Part shown: piece after piece, positions 36,468 to 45,796 of the stretch
How positions within the stretch are numbered: the first letter of the stretch is position 1
Layout of the letters: each line of letters starts with the position of its first letter
Assembly (NCBI GenBank): GCA_038214375.1
Contig: JBBQRX010000014.1
Span: 1-64,000, forward strand
Direction of reading: 5' to 3'
DNA from: CTSoil-043 sp038214375
GTDB taxonomy: Bacteria; Chloroflexota; Limnocylindria; Limnocylindrales; CSP1-4
Length of the DNA: 64,000 nt
Notes under the pieces: model-generated
Told to the model about the DNA's origin: nothing
The model's input: only the letters and a program-made list of their open reading frames with translations
The model's database searches: none
Program-made: the position numbers and the translations under genes

Positions 36468-38003
36468 ATGGCCATCCGATCCGACGAGATCATCAGCATC
36501 ATCAAGGCGAACATCGACAACTTCGACCCGACCGCGGAGACGCGCAACGTCGGGACGGTCGTCGAGGTCGGCGACGGCATCGCCACGATCTACGGCCTCG
36601 AGGGCGCACTCGCGTCCGAGCTCCTGGAGTTCCCCGCCGGCGTCATGGGCATGGCCCTGAACCTTGCCGAGGAGACCGTCGGCGCCGTGATCCTCGGCAA
36701 CGCGTCCGCGATCAAGGAGGGCGACGTCGTCAAGACGACGGGTCGGATCGTGGAGGTGCCGGTTGGCGCGGCGCTGCTCGGGCGCGTCGTGGACCCGCTG
36801 GGCCGCCCGCTCGACGACAAGGGCCCCATCGAGACGACGAAGCTCCGACCGGCCGAGCGGATCGCCCCGGGCGTCATCGCCCGCAAGGGCGTCGACACGC
36901 CCGTCCAGACCGGCATCAAGGCGATCGACGCGCTGATCCCGATCGGCCGCGGCCAGCGCGAGCTCATCATCGGCGACCGCCAGACCGGCAAGACTGCCAT
37001 TGCCATCGACACGATCATCAACCAGAAGGGCCAGGGCCTCGTCTGCATCTACGTGGCGATCGGCCAGAAGCTCTCCACCGTCGCCGCCACGGTGGCGATC
37101 CTCGAGCGGCACGGCGCGATGGACCACACGATCGTGGTCGTCGCCGGCGCCGAGGATCCCGCCCCGCTCCAGTACCTCGCCCCGTACGCGGGCGTGGCGA
37201 TGGGCGAGGAGGTCATGGAGAACGGCGTGGAGGTCCCCGGGCAGGGGCTCGTGAAGGACGCCCTGTGCGTCTACGACGACCTGAGCAAGCACGCCTGGGC
37301 GTACCGCGAGATGTCCCTGCTGCTTCGCCGGCCGCCCGGCCGCGAGGCGTATCCGGGCGACGTCTTCTACCTCCACAGCCGCCTCCTGGAGCGCGCGGCG
37401 CGCCTCAACGACGACAACGGGGGCGGCTCGCTGACCGCGCTCCCGATCGTCGAGACGCAGGCCGGCGACGTCTCCGCCTACATCCCCACGAACGTGATCT
37501 CCATCACGGACGGCCAGATCTTCCTGGAGACCGACCTCTTCAACGCTGGCCAGCGACCCGCGCTCAACATCGGCATCTCGGTCTCCCGCGTCGGCTCCGC
37601 GGCCCAGACGAAGGCGATGAAGAAGGTGGCCGGGCCGCTCAAGCTGGACCTGGCCCAGTACCGCGCCCTTGCCGCGTTCGCCCAGTTCGCCTCGGACCTG
37701 GACAAGGCCACGCGGGACCAGCTGACCCGCGGCGAGAAGCTCTCCGAGATCGTCAAGCAGCCCCAGTACCAGCCGCTCCCGGTGGAGAAGCAGGTCGCGA
37801 TCCTCTACGTCGCCACCAAGGGCCAGCTCGACGACATCCCGACCCCGCGGGTCAAGGAGTTCGAGGCCGGCCTGTACCGGTACCTGGAGACGGAGAAGCC
37901 CGAGGTCCTCGAGAAGCTTGGCCGCACGAAGGACCTCGACGACGAGATCACCAAAGGTCTCGACGACGCGGTCGCGGCCTATCGCACCACGTTCCTCGCG
38001 TAG
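36468..38003 (+). CDS. atpA: F0F1 ATP synthase subunit alpha
   Basis: Non-catalytic nucleotide-binding subunit of 511 residues. Walker A is GDRQTGKT (169-176); the segments VVDPLGRPLDDKGPI, LLLRRPPGREAYPGDVFYLHSRLLERAA and ISITDGQIFLETDLFNAGQRPA are highly conserved. The full length matches the family. It lies 25 nt after atpH. Confidence 0.98.
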   Translation: MAIRSDEIISIIKANIDNFDPTAETRNVGTVVEVGDGIATIYGLEGALASELLEFPAGVMGMALNLAEETVGAVILGNASAIKEGDVVKTTGRIVEVPVGAALLGRVVDPLGRPLDDKGPIETTKLRPAERIAPGVIARKGVDTPVQTGIKAIDALIPIGRGQRELIIGDRQTGKTAIAIDTIINQKGQGLVCIYVAIGQKLSTVAATVAILERHGAMDHTIVVVAGAEDPAPLQYLAPYAGVAMGEEVMENGVEVPGQGLVKDALCVYDDLSKHAWAYREMSLLLRRPPGREAYPGDVFYLHSRLLERAARLNDDNGGGSLTALPIVETQAGDVSAYIPTNVISITDGQIFLETDLFNAGQRPALNIGISVSRVGSAAQTKAMKKVAGPLKLDLAQYRALAAFAQFASDLDKATRDQLTRGEKLSEIVKQPQYQPLPVEKQVAILYVATKGQLDDIPTPRVKEFEAGLYRYLETEKPEVLEKLGRTKDLDDEITKGLDDAVAAYRTTFLA

Positions 38004-38030
38004 CGGCCGGACGGGGCGCAGGAGCGGCGA

Positions 38031-38885
38031 GTGGCGAGCCAGCGCGACATCCGACGGCGCATCGGCGCCGTCAAGAACATCAAGCAGATCACCCGGGCGA
38101 TGCAGTTCGTGGCTGCCTCGAAGCTTCGCCGCGCCCAGGACGCCACGCTCGCCGCACGGCCCTACGCGGAGAAGCTGGACGAGGTCCTCGCGGACCTCGC
38201 GGCTGTCCTCGGCGACGAACACCACCCGCTCCTCGCGCGTCCCGACGGCGGCACCCGCCTGCTCGTGGTCATCACCACGGACCGCGGCCTGGCCGGCCCG
38301 CTCAACACGAACACGATTCGCTTCGCCCTCAAGGAGGCCGCCGAGCACGAAGGAGGCCTGACGGCCGTCACGGTCGGGCGCAAGGGCCGCGACGCGATCC
38401 GCCGGACCGGGATCCCGATCGCGGCGCACTTCCACGGCTTCGGCGACAAGCCGAGCTTCGCGGACGTGACGCCGCTCGCGCGACTGGTCTCGGACGACTT
38501 CCTGGCGGGGACCTTCGGCCAGATCGACCTGGTCTTCCCGAAGTTCGTCTCGACGCTCGTCCAGCGACCGGTCGCGGAGCCGCTCCTGCCGATCCGGCCC
38601 GGGCCCGACGCCCACGGGGTTCCCGGCAACCAGTTCATCTTCGAGCCCAACCCGGCGGCCGTCCTCCGCCAGCTGCTCCCGCGCTACGTCGCGACGCGCA
38701 TCTACCAGGCCATCTTGGAGACCACGGCGTCGGAGATGTCGAGCAAGATGGTGGCGATGAAGAGCGCCACGGAGAATGCGGAAGAGCTGATCGAGGACCT
38801 CACGCTCTCCTACAACAAGGTCCGCCAGACCAACATCACCCGCGAGATGATCGAGATCGCGTCCGGCGCCCGGGCCGGGCGCTAG
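38031..38885 (+). CDS. atpG: F0F1 ATP synthase subunit gamma
   Basis: Central rotor shaft of 284 residues. The start is GTG (ASQRDIRRRIGAVKNIKQITRAMQFVAASKLRRAQ), and the C-terminal helix is ATENAEELIEDLTLSYNKVRQTNITREMIEIASGA. Both helical ends that form the coiled coil are intact. Confidence 0.97.
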   Translation: MASQRDIRRRIGAVKNIKQITRAMQFVAASKLRRAQDATLAARPYAEKLDEVLADLAAVLGDEHHPLLARPDGGTRLLVVITTDRGLAGPLNTNTIRFALKEAAEHEGGLTAVTVGRKGRDAIRRTGIPIAAHFHGFGDKPSFADVTPLARLVSDDFLAGTFGQIDLVFPKFVSTLVQRPVAEPLLPIRPGPDAHGVPGNQFIFEPNPAAVLRQLLPRYVATRIYQAILETTASEMSSKMVAMKSATENAEELIEDLTLSYNKVRQTNITREMIEIASGARAGR

Positions 38886-38910
38886 CGCAAACGGAGGCAC
38901 GACACCCACC

Positions 38911-40323
38911 ATGGCGACCGCCGCTCCCACCGCGACCGGCCGCGTGATCCAGATCACCGGACCCGTCGTCGACATCGAGTTCCCGGCCGGCCAGCTGCCC
39001 CGGATCTACAACGCCGTGGAGATCGTGCGGCCGGACCACGACCCGCTCGTCTGCGAGGTCCAGCAGCACCTGGGCAACAACTGGGTGCGTGCCGTGGCGA
39101 TGACCACGACCGACGGCCTGGCCCGCGGGACGGAGGTCCGCGACACGGGCGCCCCGATCTCCGTGCCGGTGGGCGAGGTGACGCTGGGCCGGATCTTCGA
39201 TGTGCTGGGCAACGCGATCGACGGGAAGGAGCCGGTCGACCGCACAAAGGTCCTGCCGATCCACCGCTCGGCCCCGCCGTTCGACGAGCAGACCACCGAT
39301 GTCGAGGTCTTCGAGACCGGGATCAAGGTGATCGACCTGATCTGCCCGTTCAAGAAGGGCGGCAAGATCGGGATCTTCGGGGGCGCCGGCGTCGGCAAGA
39401 CGGTCATCATCCAGGAGCTGATCCGGAACGTCGCCCAGGAGCATGCCGGCGTCTCCGTCTTCGCGGGAGTCGGCGAGCGATCGCGCGAGGGCAACGACCT
39501 GATCAAGGAGATGACCGAGTCGGGCGTCCTGGCCAAGACCGCGTTCGTCTTCGGCCAGATGAACGAGCCGCCCGGCGCGCGCCTCCGCGTGGGCCTCTCG
39601 GCGCTGACGATGGCCGAGTACTTCCGCGACGAGGAGGGCCGCGACGTTCTCCTCTTCATCGACAACATCTTCCGCTTCACCCAGGCGGGCTCCGAGGTGT
39701 CGGCGCTCCTGGGTCGGATGCCGTCGGCGGTCGGCTACCAGCCGAACCTGGCCACCGAGATGGCTGGCCTCCAGGAGCGGATCACGTCGACCAAGAAGGG
39801 CTCGATCACGAGCCTCCAGGCGGTCTTCGTGCCCGCCGACGACTACACCGACCCCGCCCCGGCCACCACGTTTGCCCACCTCGACTCCACGATCCGGCTG
39901 GAGCGCCGGATCACGGAGCTGGGCATCTACCCGGCCGTGGACCCGCTCACCTCGACGTCGCGCGTCCTCGACCCGAACGTCGTCGGGCAGGAGCATTACG
40001 ACGTGGCCCGCGAGGTCCAGCGCGTCCTCCAGCGCTTCCGCGACCTCCAGGACATCATCGCGATCCTCGGCATCGACGAGCTCTCCGAGGAGGACAAGGC
40101 GACGGTCGCCCGGGCGCGCCGGCTGGAGCGCTTCATGAGCCAGCCGTTCTTCGTCGGCGAGGTCTTCACCGGCCGACCCGGCGTCTACGTGCCGATCAAG
40201 CAGACGGTGACCTCATTCAAGGACGTCCTGGAGGGCAAGGCCGACACGCTGCCCGAGCAGGCGTTCTTCCTCGCGGGAACGCTCGACGACGTCCGCGCGA
40301 ACGCGGCGAAGCTGGAGGCATAG
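38911..40323 (+). CDS. atpD: F0F1 ATP synthase subunit beta
   Basis: Catalytic subunit of 470 residues. Walker A GGAGVGKT is at 157-164, GERSREGNDL holds the catalytic Glu and the DELSEED motif is intact (GIDELSEEDKATV). A good ribosome site is not obvious, but the ATG fits the family start. Confidence 0.98.
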   Translation: MATAAPTATGRVIQITGPVVDIEFPAGQLPRIYNAVEIVRPDHDPLVCEVQQHLGNNWVRAVAMTTTDGLARGTEVRDTGAPISVPVGEVTLGRIFDVLGNAIDGKEPVDRTKVLPIHRSAPPFDEQTTDVEVFETGIKVIDLICPFKKGGKIGIFGGAGVGKTVIIQELIRNVAQEHAGVSVFAGVGERSREGNDLIKEMTESGVLAKTAFVFGQMNEPPGARLRVGLSALTMAEYFRDEEGRDVLLFIDNIFRFTQAGSEVSALLGRMPSAVGYQPNLATEMAGLQERITSTKKGSITSLQAVFVPADDYTDPAPATTFAHLDSTIRLERRITELGIYPAVDPLTSTSRVLDPNVVGQEHYDVAREVQRVLQRFRDLQDIIAILGIDELSEEDKATVARARRLERFMSQPFFVGEVFTGRPGVYVPIKQTVTSFKDVLEGKADTLPEQAFFLAGTLDDVRANAAKLEA

Positions 40324-40333
40324 AGGATCGCCG

Positions 40334-40762
40334 ATGCCGTTCCGGCTGGAGATCGTCACCCCGGAGAAGCGCGCCTACGCCGACGACGTGGACTTCGTGG
40401 CGCTGCCCGGCAGCGAGGGTGAGCTCGGCGTGCTGCCGCACCACGCCCCGCTGATCTCGATTTTGGGGGCCGGCGAGCTGCGCGTCCGCAAGGGCGGCGT
40501 CGAGGAGTCGTTCGCCATCATCGGCGGGTTCGTGCAGGTGCTCCCCGACAAGGTGGTCGTGATGGCGGAGACCGCGGACCTCGCATCCGAGATCGACCTG
40601 GAGCGGGCGCAGGCAGCCCGCCACGCCGCCGAGCGCGCCCTCGAGGCCGGGATCGTCGAGCGGATCGACCTCGACCAGGCCAGGGCGCAGCTGGAGGCGG
40701 CCCTCGTCCGTATCCGGGTTGCCGAGCGCCGTCACCGGGAGGGGCCGCACCGGCGCGGGTAG
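40334..40762 (+). CDS. atpC: F0F1 ATP synthase subunit epsilon
   Basis: Rotor base and regulatory subunit of 142 residues. The beta-sandwich part (FRLEIVTPEKRAYADDVDFVALPGSEGELGVLPHHAPLIS) is typical, followed by the helical hairpin (LERAQAARHAAERAL). Last gene of the atp operon; murA follows 24 nt later, probably on the same transcript because no terminator is visible. Confidence 0.96.
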   Translation: MPFRLEIVTPEKRAYADDVDFVALPGSEGELGVLPHHAPLISILGAGELRVRKGGVEESFAIIGGFVQVLPDKVVVMAETADLASEIDLERAQAARHAAERALEAGIVERIDLDQARAQLEAALVRIRVAERRHREGPHRRG

Positions 40763-40786
40763 CGCCGGAGGCGGCCTGGAACAGCC

Positions 40787-42133
40787 ATGGCGGACGCCCG
40801 CCCGTTCCACTGGGAGTACACCCCCGAACCGGTGGCCCGCGAGGTCTTCCGGATCGAGGGAGGCCGTCCGCTGGCCGGCACGGTCCGGGTCAGCGGCGCG
40901 AAGAACGCCGCCCTCAAGCTGCTGGCGGCCTCGGTCCTGACCGGCGAGCGGTGCCGCTTCACGAACGTCCCCGAGATCGAGGACGTCCGCGTCATGGTCG
41001 CCACGCTGATGGACCTCGGCGTCGTGGTCGACCACCCCGGGCCCGGTGTCTACGAGGTGGCGTCGGGCGACGTGGACTGGCTGTTCGTCCCGCTCGAGGC
41101 GGCCGCGAAGATGCGGGCCAGCTTCATCCTCCTCGGGCCACTCCTCTCGCGCTTCGGCCGCGTGATCATGAGCAACCCGGGCGGCGACCGGATCGGGCGG
41201 CGGCCGGTCAACCTGCACGTGGACGCGATGCGCGCCCTGGGCGCCGAGATCGAGTACCGCAACGGCTACTACTTCGCCAAGGCGCCCGGCCGGCTCCGCG
41301 GCGGGGACGTCACGTTCCCGTTCGTGTCGGTGATGGGGACCGAGAATGCGATGCTGGCCGCCACCCTTGCCGACGGGCGGACCACGATCCGGCCCGCGGC
41401 GCAGGAGCCCGAGGTGGACGACCTGATCGCCTTCCTCCAGAAGATGGGCGCGGCGGTGGAGCGGGTCGGGCCGGATGCGATCGTCGTGGACGGGAAGCGA
41501 CGACTACGCGGCGCAGATCACCACGTCATCCCGGACCGGATCGAGGCAGGCACGTTCGTGGTCGCGGCCGCGGTCGCCGGCGGGCAGGTGACGCTGGAAG
41601 GCGCGCCGTGCGAGCATCTCGGCGCGTTCCTCGAGACGGTCGCCGCGATGGGCGTGAACGTCGCCTGCGGCCGCGACTCGATCGAGGTCCGCGGCATCCC
41701 GCCCGGTGAGGGCGCGTACAAGGCCTGCGACGTGGAGACTGCGCCGTACCCGGGCCTCGCGACGGACCTCCAGTCGCCGGTCAGCGTGCTCCTCACGCGC
41801 GGCGAGGGGACCAGCCGCATCCACGAGACGATCTTCGAGGACCGTCTCGAGTGGCTCGGGGAGCTGGGCCGGATGGGCGCAAGCGTCGAGATCGCGGATT
41901 CGCGCCACGCGTCCATCACGGGACCCACGCGGCTGCACGGCGCCGAGGTCTCGATCTCCGACCTGCGGGCCGGCGCATCGCTCATCCTGGGTGCGCTCGC
42001 CGCCGACGGGACGTCCGTCATCCACGGCGCCCATCACGTGCAGCGCGGCTATGAGAACATCGACCGCAAGTTCCACGACCTCGGCGCCCGTATCGAGCGC
42101 CTCCCAGAACCGGTGAGCACCCCAACTCCATGA
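40787..42133 (+). CDS. murA: UDP-GlcNAc 1-carboxyvinyltransferase MurA, Asp in place of the active Cys
   Basis: First committed enzyme of peptidoglycan synthesis, 448 residues. SGAKNAALKLLAAS and RASFILLGPLLSRFG are typical. The loop that normally reads PGGCxIG is PGGDRIG: the residue equal to E. coli Cys115 is Asp134. Asp variants, as in mycobacteria and chlamydiae, keep activity but are not alkylated by fosfomycin. About 20 residues precede the core (FRIEGGRPLAGTVRVSG). The stop overlaps the mreB start (ATGA). Confidence 0.96.
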   Translation: MADARPFHWEYTPEPVAREVFRIEGGRPLAGTVRVSGAKNAALKLLAASVLTGERCRFTNVPEIEDVRVMVATLMDLGVVVDHPGPGVYEVASGDVDWLFVPLEAAAKMRASFILLGPLLSRFGRVIMSNPGGDRIGRRPVNLHVDAMRALGAEIEYRNGYYFAKAPGRLRGGDVTFPFVSVMGTENAMLAATLADGRTTIRPAAQEPEVDDLIAFLQKMGAAVERVGPDAIVVDGKRRLRGADHHVIPDRIEAGTFVVAAAVAGGQVTLEGAPCEHLGAFLETVAAMGVNVACGRDSIEVRGIPPGEGAYKACDVETAPYPGLATDLQSPVSVLLTRGEGTSRIHETIFEDRLEWLGELGRMGASVEIADSRHASITGPTRLHGAEVSISDLRAGASLILGALAADGTSVIHGAHHVQRGYENIDRKFHDLGARIERLPEPVSTPTP

Positions 42134-43128
42134 AGATCGGCATCGACCTCGGCACGGCCAACGTCATCGTCTACGTCAAGGGCAAGGGCATCGTCATCCA
42201 GGAGCCATCCGTCGTCGCGGTCTCCGACGACAACCGCATCGTCGCGGTGGGGGAAGAGGCCCGCGAGATGATCGGCCGGACGCCCGGCAACATCTCCGCC
42301 ATCCGGCCGATGAAGGACGGCGTGATCGCCGACTACGTCATCACCGAGGCGATGCTCCGCTACTTCATCGGGCGCGCCCGGAAGGGCTCCTTCGGGCTGT
42401 CGCGGCCCGAGGTGATGATCAGCGTCCCGGCCGGCGTCACGTCGGTCGAGAAGCGGGCCGTCCGCGATGCGGCGCTCAAGGCCGGCGCCCGCGAGGCGTA
42501 CCTGATCGAGGAGCCCTTGGCCGCGGCGATCGGGGCGAACGTGCCGATCAGCGGACCGTCCGGGAACATGATCATCGACATCGGCGGTGGGACCAGCGAG
42601 ATCGCGGTGATCGCGCTCGGCGGGATCGTCGTGAGCAACAGCCTCCGCGTGGGCGGCAACCGCTTCGACGAGTCGATCGCGACGTACATCCGCAAGAAGT
42701 ACAACCTGATGGTCGGCGACCGGACGGCGGAGGAGGTCAAGATCGCGATCGGAACGGCCCTGCCGCTCGAACGCGAGCTCCAGATGGAGGTCCGCGGGCG
42801 GGACCTGATCGCCGGGCTGCCGCGGACCATCCCGATCACCAGCTCCGAGGTCATGGAGGCGATCGAGCTCCCGCTCCAGCAGCTGGTCCAGGCGGTCCGC
42901 AGCGTGCTCGAGCAGACGCCGCCCGAGCTGAGCTCGGACATCATCGACAAGGGGATGGTGATGTCCGGCGGCGGCTCGCTCCTCCGCAACATCGACCGGC
43001 TCCTGACGCAGGTGACGGGCGTGCCCTGCCACGTCGCCGAGAACGCGCTCAACTGCGTCGCGCTCGGAACGGGCCTTGCCCTGGAGCACTTCGACTTCTT
43101 CAAGAAGTCGCTCGTCCAGCAGATCTGA
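42130..43128 (+). CDS. mreB: Rod shape-determining protein MreB
   Basis: Actin-like filament protein of 332 residues. The phosphate-1 loop is IGIDLGTANVIVYVKGKGIV, then IDIGGGTSEIAVIALGGIV, the adenosine motif VMSGGGSLLRN and the end GTGLALEHFDFFKKSL. It guides PBP2/RodA during elongation. It is coupled to murA, while mreD-mrdA-rodA are 21 kb away and mreC is not in the window. An Mbl-type paralogue cannot be excluded. Confidence 0.96.
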   Translation: MKIGIDLGTANVIVYVKGKGIVIQEPSVVAVSDDNRIVAVGEEAREMIGRTPGNISAIRPMKDGVIADYVITEAMLRYFIGRARKGSFGLSRPEVMISVPAGVTSVEKRAVRDAALKAGAREAYLIEEPLAAAIGANVPISGPSGNMIIDIGGGTSEIAVIALGGIVVSNSLRVGGNRFDESIATYIRKKYNLMVGDRTAEEVKIAIGTALPLERELQMEVRGRDLIAGLPRTIPITSSEVMEAIELPLQQLVQAVRSVLEQTPPELSSDIIDKGMVMSGGGSLLRNIDRLLTQVTGVPCHVAENALNCVALGTGLALEHFDFFKKSLVQQI

Positions 43129-43136
43129 CCGCATTC

Positions 43137-43895
43137 GTGGATACACGCGAGGCGGGGGATCCCCACGGGGCGGCAGACCGAGCAGCCCCAGAGTCCGTCG
43201 CGTTCCTCGACCTTCACTGTCACACGAACGCATCGTTCGATTGCCTCTCGGATCCCGTCAAGGTGACGCGCGCGGCCGAGCGGCGGGGGATCACGCACCT
43301 TGCGATCACCGACCATGACCGGATCGACGGCGCGCTCCGGGCGCGCGACGGCGCACCAGACGGCCTGATCGTGATCGTCGGGGAGGAGGTCAGGACCGCG
43401 TCGGGCGACCTGATCTGCCTCTTCCTGGAGTCCGCGATTCCTTCCGGCCTGCCGCCGGCCGAGACGATTGCGCTCGTTCGCGAGCAGGGCGGCCTGGTCG
43501 GCATCCCGCATCCGTTCGACAGGCACCGCAGCTCGATGGCGAACGTCGCCGACGAGCTCGACGCCCTCGCCGCGCTCGTGGACTGGGTCGAGGCGTACAA
43601 CGCGCGGGTCGTCTTCAGCGAAGGCAACGAGCGCGCACAGGCGTTCGCGCTGCGCTCGGGCCTCCCCGGGGTGGCAGTCTCGGATGCCCACTCGCTCCTC
43701 GAGGTCGGGGTCGCTTCCACCCGTGTCGTCGGCACCCCGTCGACGCCGTCCGGGCTCCTCGAGGCGCTGGCGACCGCGGAGGTCCAGCCCGGCCACGCCA
43801 CGTACTTCGCGCGCAGCCTGACGCCGTTCGCGAAGCTGGTCCAGCGCGCCCGGGGAAACGGCCGCGCGCCGCGCGCCCCGACCGGCGAGCGGTGA
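43137..43895 (+). CDS. PHP-domain metal-dependent phosphoesterase
   Basis: Protein of 252 residues. The metal-binding motifs of the PHP fold are all present: DLHCHTNASFD, ITDHDRIDGA, VGEEVRT, GIPHPFDRH and SDAHSLLEVG. Stand-alone PHP proteins of this size hydrolyse nucleotides or small phosphoesters; the substrate is unknown here. The start is GTG, 8 nt after mreB, and the stop overlaps the next gene. Confidence 0.85.
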   Translation: MDTREAGDPHGAADRAAPESVAFLDLHCHTNASFDCLSDPVKVTRAAERRGITHLAITDHDRIDGALRARDGAPDGLIVIVGEEVRTASGDLICLFLESAIPSGLPPAETIALVREQGGLVGIPHPFDRHRSSMANVADELDALAALVDWVEAYNARVVFSEGNERAQAFALRSGLPGVAVSDAHSLLEVGVASTRVVGTPSTPSGLLEALATAEVQPGHATYFARSLTPFAKLVQRARGNGRAPRAPTGER

Positions 43896-45115
43896 TGACG
43901 ACCGCTCCTCCGACCGACCCGCGCAACGCGGACGAGCCGGGCGATGCCGACGAGGCTGGGCCCGCCTCCGCCTCCGGGGCCGCCCCCGGAGCCGTGGTCG
44001 CGGAGACCGGCGCCCCCACCGCCGCCCACGCCGCCTCCGCCGCCGACGCCGCATCCGCCGACGCCACCGGCGCCGCCGAGACCGGGGCCGACCAGCTCTC
44101 GCTCGGCCGCCGCCTGCGCCAGCCCCGGACGATCCTGAGCCTCGTCGCCCCGCTGATCCTGCTGGTGCTCGTCTTTCGCGTCGCGCTGAACGTGAACGTG
44201 GAGGAGCTGGTCGCCGCGGTTCGAGCGGCGAACCCGGTCCTCCTCCTGGCAGCGTTCCTCGTCTTCTATGCCGGCTTCCCGCTGCGGGGCGTTCGCTGGG
44301 TGCTCCTCCTCCGGGGAGCGAGCTTCCGGCTGGGTGCGATGGACGCCACCCGCATCCTCTTCCTCTCGTGGCTGGTGAACTGCCTCGTGCCCGCGAAGCT
44401 CGGCGACGTCTACCGCGCCTACCTCCTCAAGATCAACAGCACCGCATCGCTCTCGCGCACCTTCGGAACGGTCTTCATCGAGCGGATCCTCGACCTTTTC
44501 GCAATCGCGATCCTGGGCCTGGCGGCCGGCTTCTGGAGCTTCCGGAACGGGCTGCCGCCATCGATCCAGGTGGTCTTCGCGATCGGCGTCGGGGTCGTGG
44601 TGATCCTGGCCCTGCTGCTCCTGACGCTGCGCAACTTCGGGCGGCGGATCCTGGTCCGGCTGCCGATCCCGCGCCGCGAGCGACTCCTGGGCCTCTACGA
44701 CCGGTTCGAGGAGGGCGTCTTCGGAGCCGTCGGAATCCGGGCGCTGCCGGGCCTCGTGGTGGTGACCGGGCTCATCTGGGCGACCGAGGCCATGCGGCTC
44801 TACTTCGTCGTCCAGGCGCTCGGCTTCCATGGCGTCGCGCTGGGCATCTCCGGGGCGTTCTTCGTGGCCCTGATCGGCTCGCTCCTCACCGCGGTCCCGC
44901 TCAGCCCGGCCGGCCTGGGGATCGTGGAGCTCGGCGTCGTCGGCGTGCTGACCGCCGCGTACGGCATCCCGCTGACACAGGCGACGACGATCGCGCTGGT
45001 GGACCGGACGATCAGCGTCTTCTCGATCATCGTGCTCGGGGGGATCTTCTACGCCATCTCGCCGCTGCGCCGGGGCGGCGGGCACGTCGGCGAGGAGATC
45101 GTCGCCCGAACCTGA
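43895..45115 (+). CDS. LPG synthase-type (UPF0104) flippase-like membrane protein
   Basis: Polytopic protein of 406 residues. An Ala-rich, probably disordered N-terminal tail of about 60 residues precedes eight or so helices. The segments LRGVRWVLLLRGA, RILFLSWLVNCLVPAKLGDVYRAYLL and TAVPLSPAGLGIVELGVVGVL are signatures of the lysylphosphatidylglycerol-synthase membrane domain family. It lacks the catalytic synthase half, so a transport role for lipid-linked substrates is inferred from family members. The ATG at 43895 is preferred over the GTG at 43892. Confidence 0.8.
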   Translation: MTTAPPTDPRNADEPGDADEAGPASASGAAPGAVVAETGAPTAAHAASAADAASADATGAAETGADQLSLGRRLRQPRTILSLVAPLILLVLVFRVALNVNVEELVAAVRAANPVLLLAAFLVFYAGFPLRGVRWVLLLRGASFRLGAMDATRILFLSWLVNCLVPAKLGDVYRAYLLKINSTASLSRTFGTVFIERILDLFAIAILGLAAGFWSFRNGLPPSIQVVFAIGVGVVVILALLLLTLRNFGRRILVRLPIPRRERLLGLYDRFEEGVFGAVGIRALPGLVVVTGLIWATEAMRLYFVVQALGFHGVALGISGAFFVALIGSLLTAVPLSPAGLGIVELGVVGVLTAAYGIPLTQATTIALVDRTISVFSIIVLGGIFYAISPLRRGGGHVGEEIVART

Positions 45116-45231
45116 TTCATGCCGACCGGCGTGCCCCGGGAGTACCAACGGGTCATGGTTCCGCGCCGCGCCACTTCCGATAGTGACCACGACGCGGTTC
45201 CCCCGCGTGACCAGGGAGCGCTCAGCCGAAC

Positions 45232-45753
45232 ATGACCACGCAGATCGGTCGACCCTTTAACGAGTGGCTTCGAGCCCAGCTCAAGGCAAAGAAGATGTCC
45301 CAGCGCCAGCTTGCGCAGGCGTCGGGCGTGGACCATTCGACGATCTCGCGCCTCGTGCGAGGCGATCGGACGCCCTCGCTCGGGACCGCGACCGCGCTCG
45401 CCCGCGGCCTCCGCGAGATCCACGACGATGCGGACGCCCCGCAGTACCTCGGACTCGTCTCCGGCGGCACGACGATGAACCCGACGGCCCGCATCGAGTA
45501 CGCCCTCCGCGCCGACGAGGCGCTCGGCGAGGCGCAGGTCCGGCAGGTCATGGAGTACTACCTGGCCGTCCGCATGCGCCGGTACGCGCGTCCCGTGGCG
45601 CCGACATCGACCCGACCCCTCTACCCGCCGAACCCGGCCCGCCAGGGCGTGACCGCGCTCGCCTCCGTCGTCGGCGGATCGTCGGTGCCCGACCGCGGGA
45701 TCCTGGCCGCTCGACCGTCGAGCATCCTGACCCGGCGGCCGTCGACCCGCTGA
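45232..45753 (+). CDS. XRE-family transcriptional regulator
   Basis: Protein of 173 residues with an N-terminal Cro/C1-type helix-turn-helix (residues 10-66: MSQRQLAQASGVDHSTISRLVRGDRTPSLGTATALARGL). The C-terminal 60 residues are Pro/Arg/Ser-rich and look disordered. No partner gene identifies its target. A possible -10 (GATAGT, about 45178-45183) lies in the 116-nt gap before it. It is the last plus-strand gene of the block; the next gene is convergent, 43 nt away. Confidence 0.85.
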   Translation: MTTQIGRPFNEWLRAQLKAKKMSQRQLAQASGVDHSTISRLVRGDRTPSLGTATALARGLREIHDDADAPQYLGLVSGGTTMNPTARIEYALRADEALGEAQVRQVMEYYLAVRMRRYARPVAPTSTRPLYPPNPARQGVTALASVVGGSSVPDRGILAARPSSILTRRPSTR

Positions 45754-45796
45754 GCCGGAGAGTCTCGCCGCCGGTGGGTCCCTCCGCTTCGCGGGG

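Noticed and set aside
36375..38975. Long minus-strand open frame opposite atpA and atpG
   Set aside because: Shadow of conserved ATP synthase genes, no recognisable domain.
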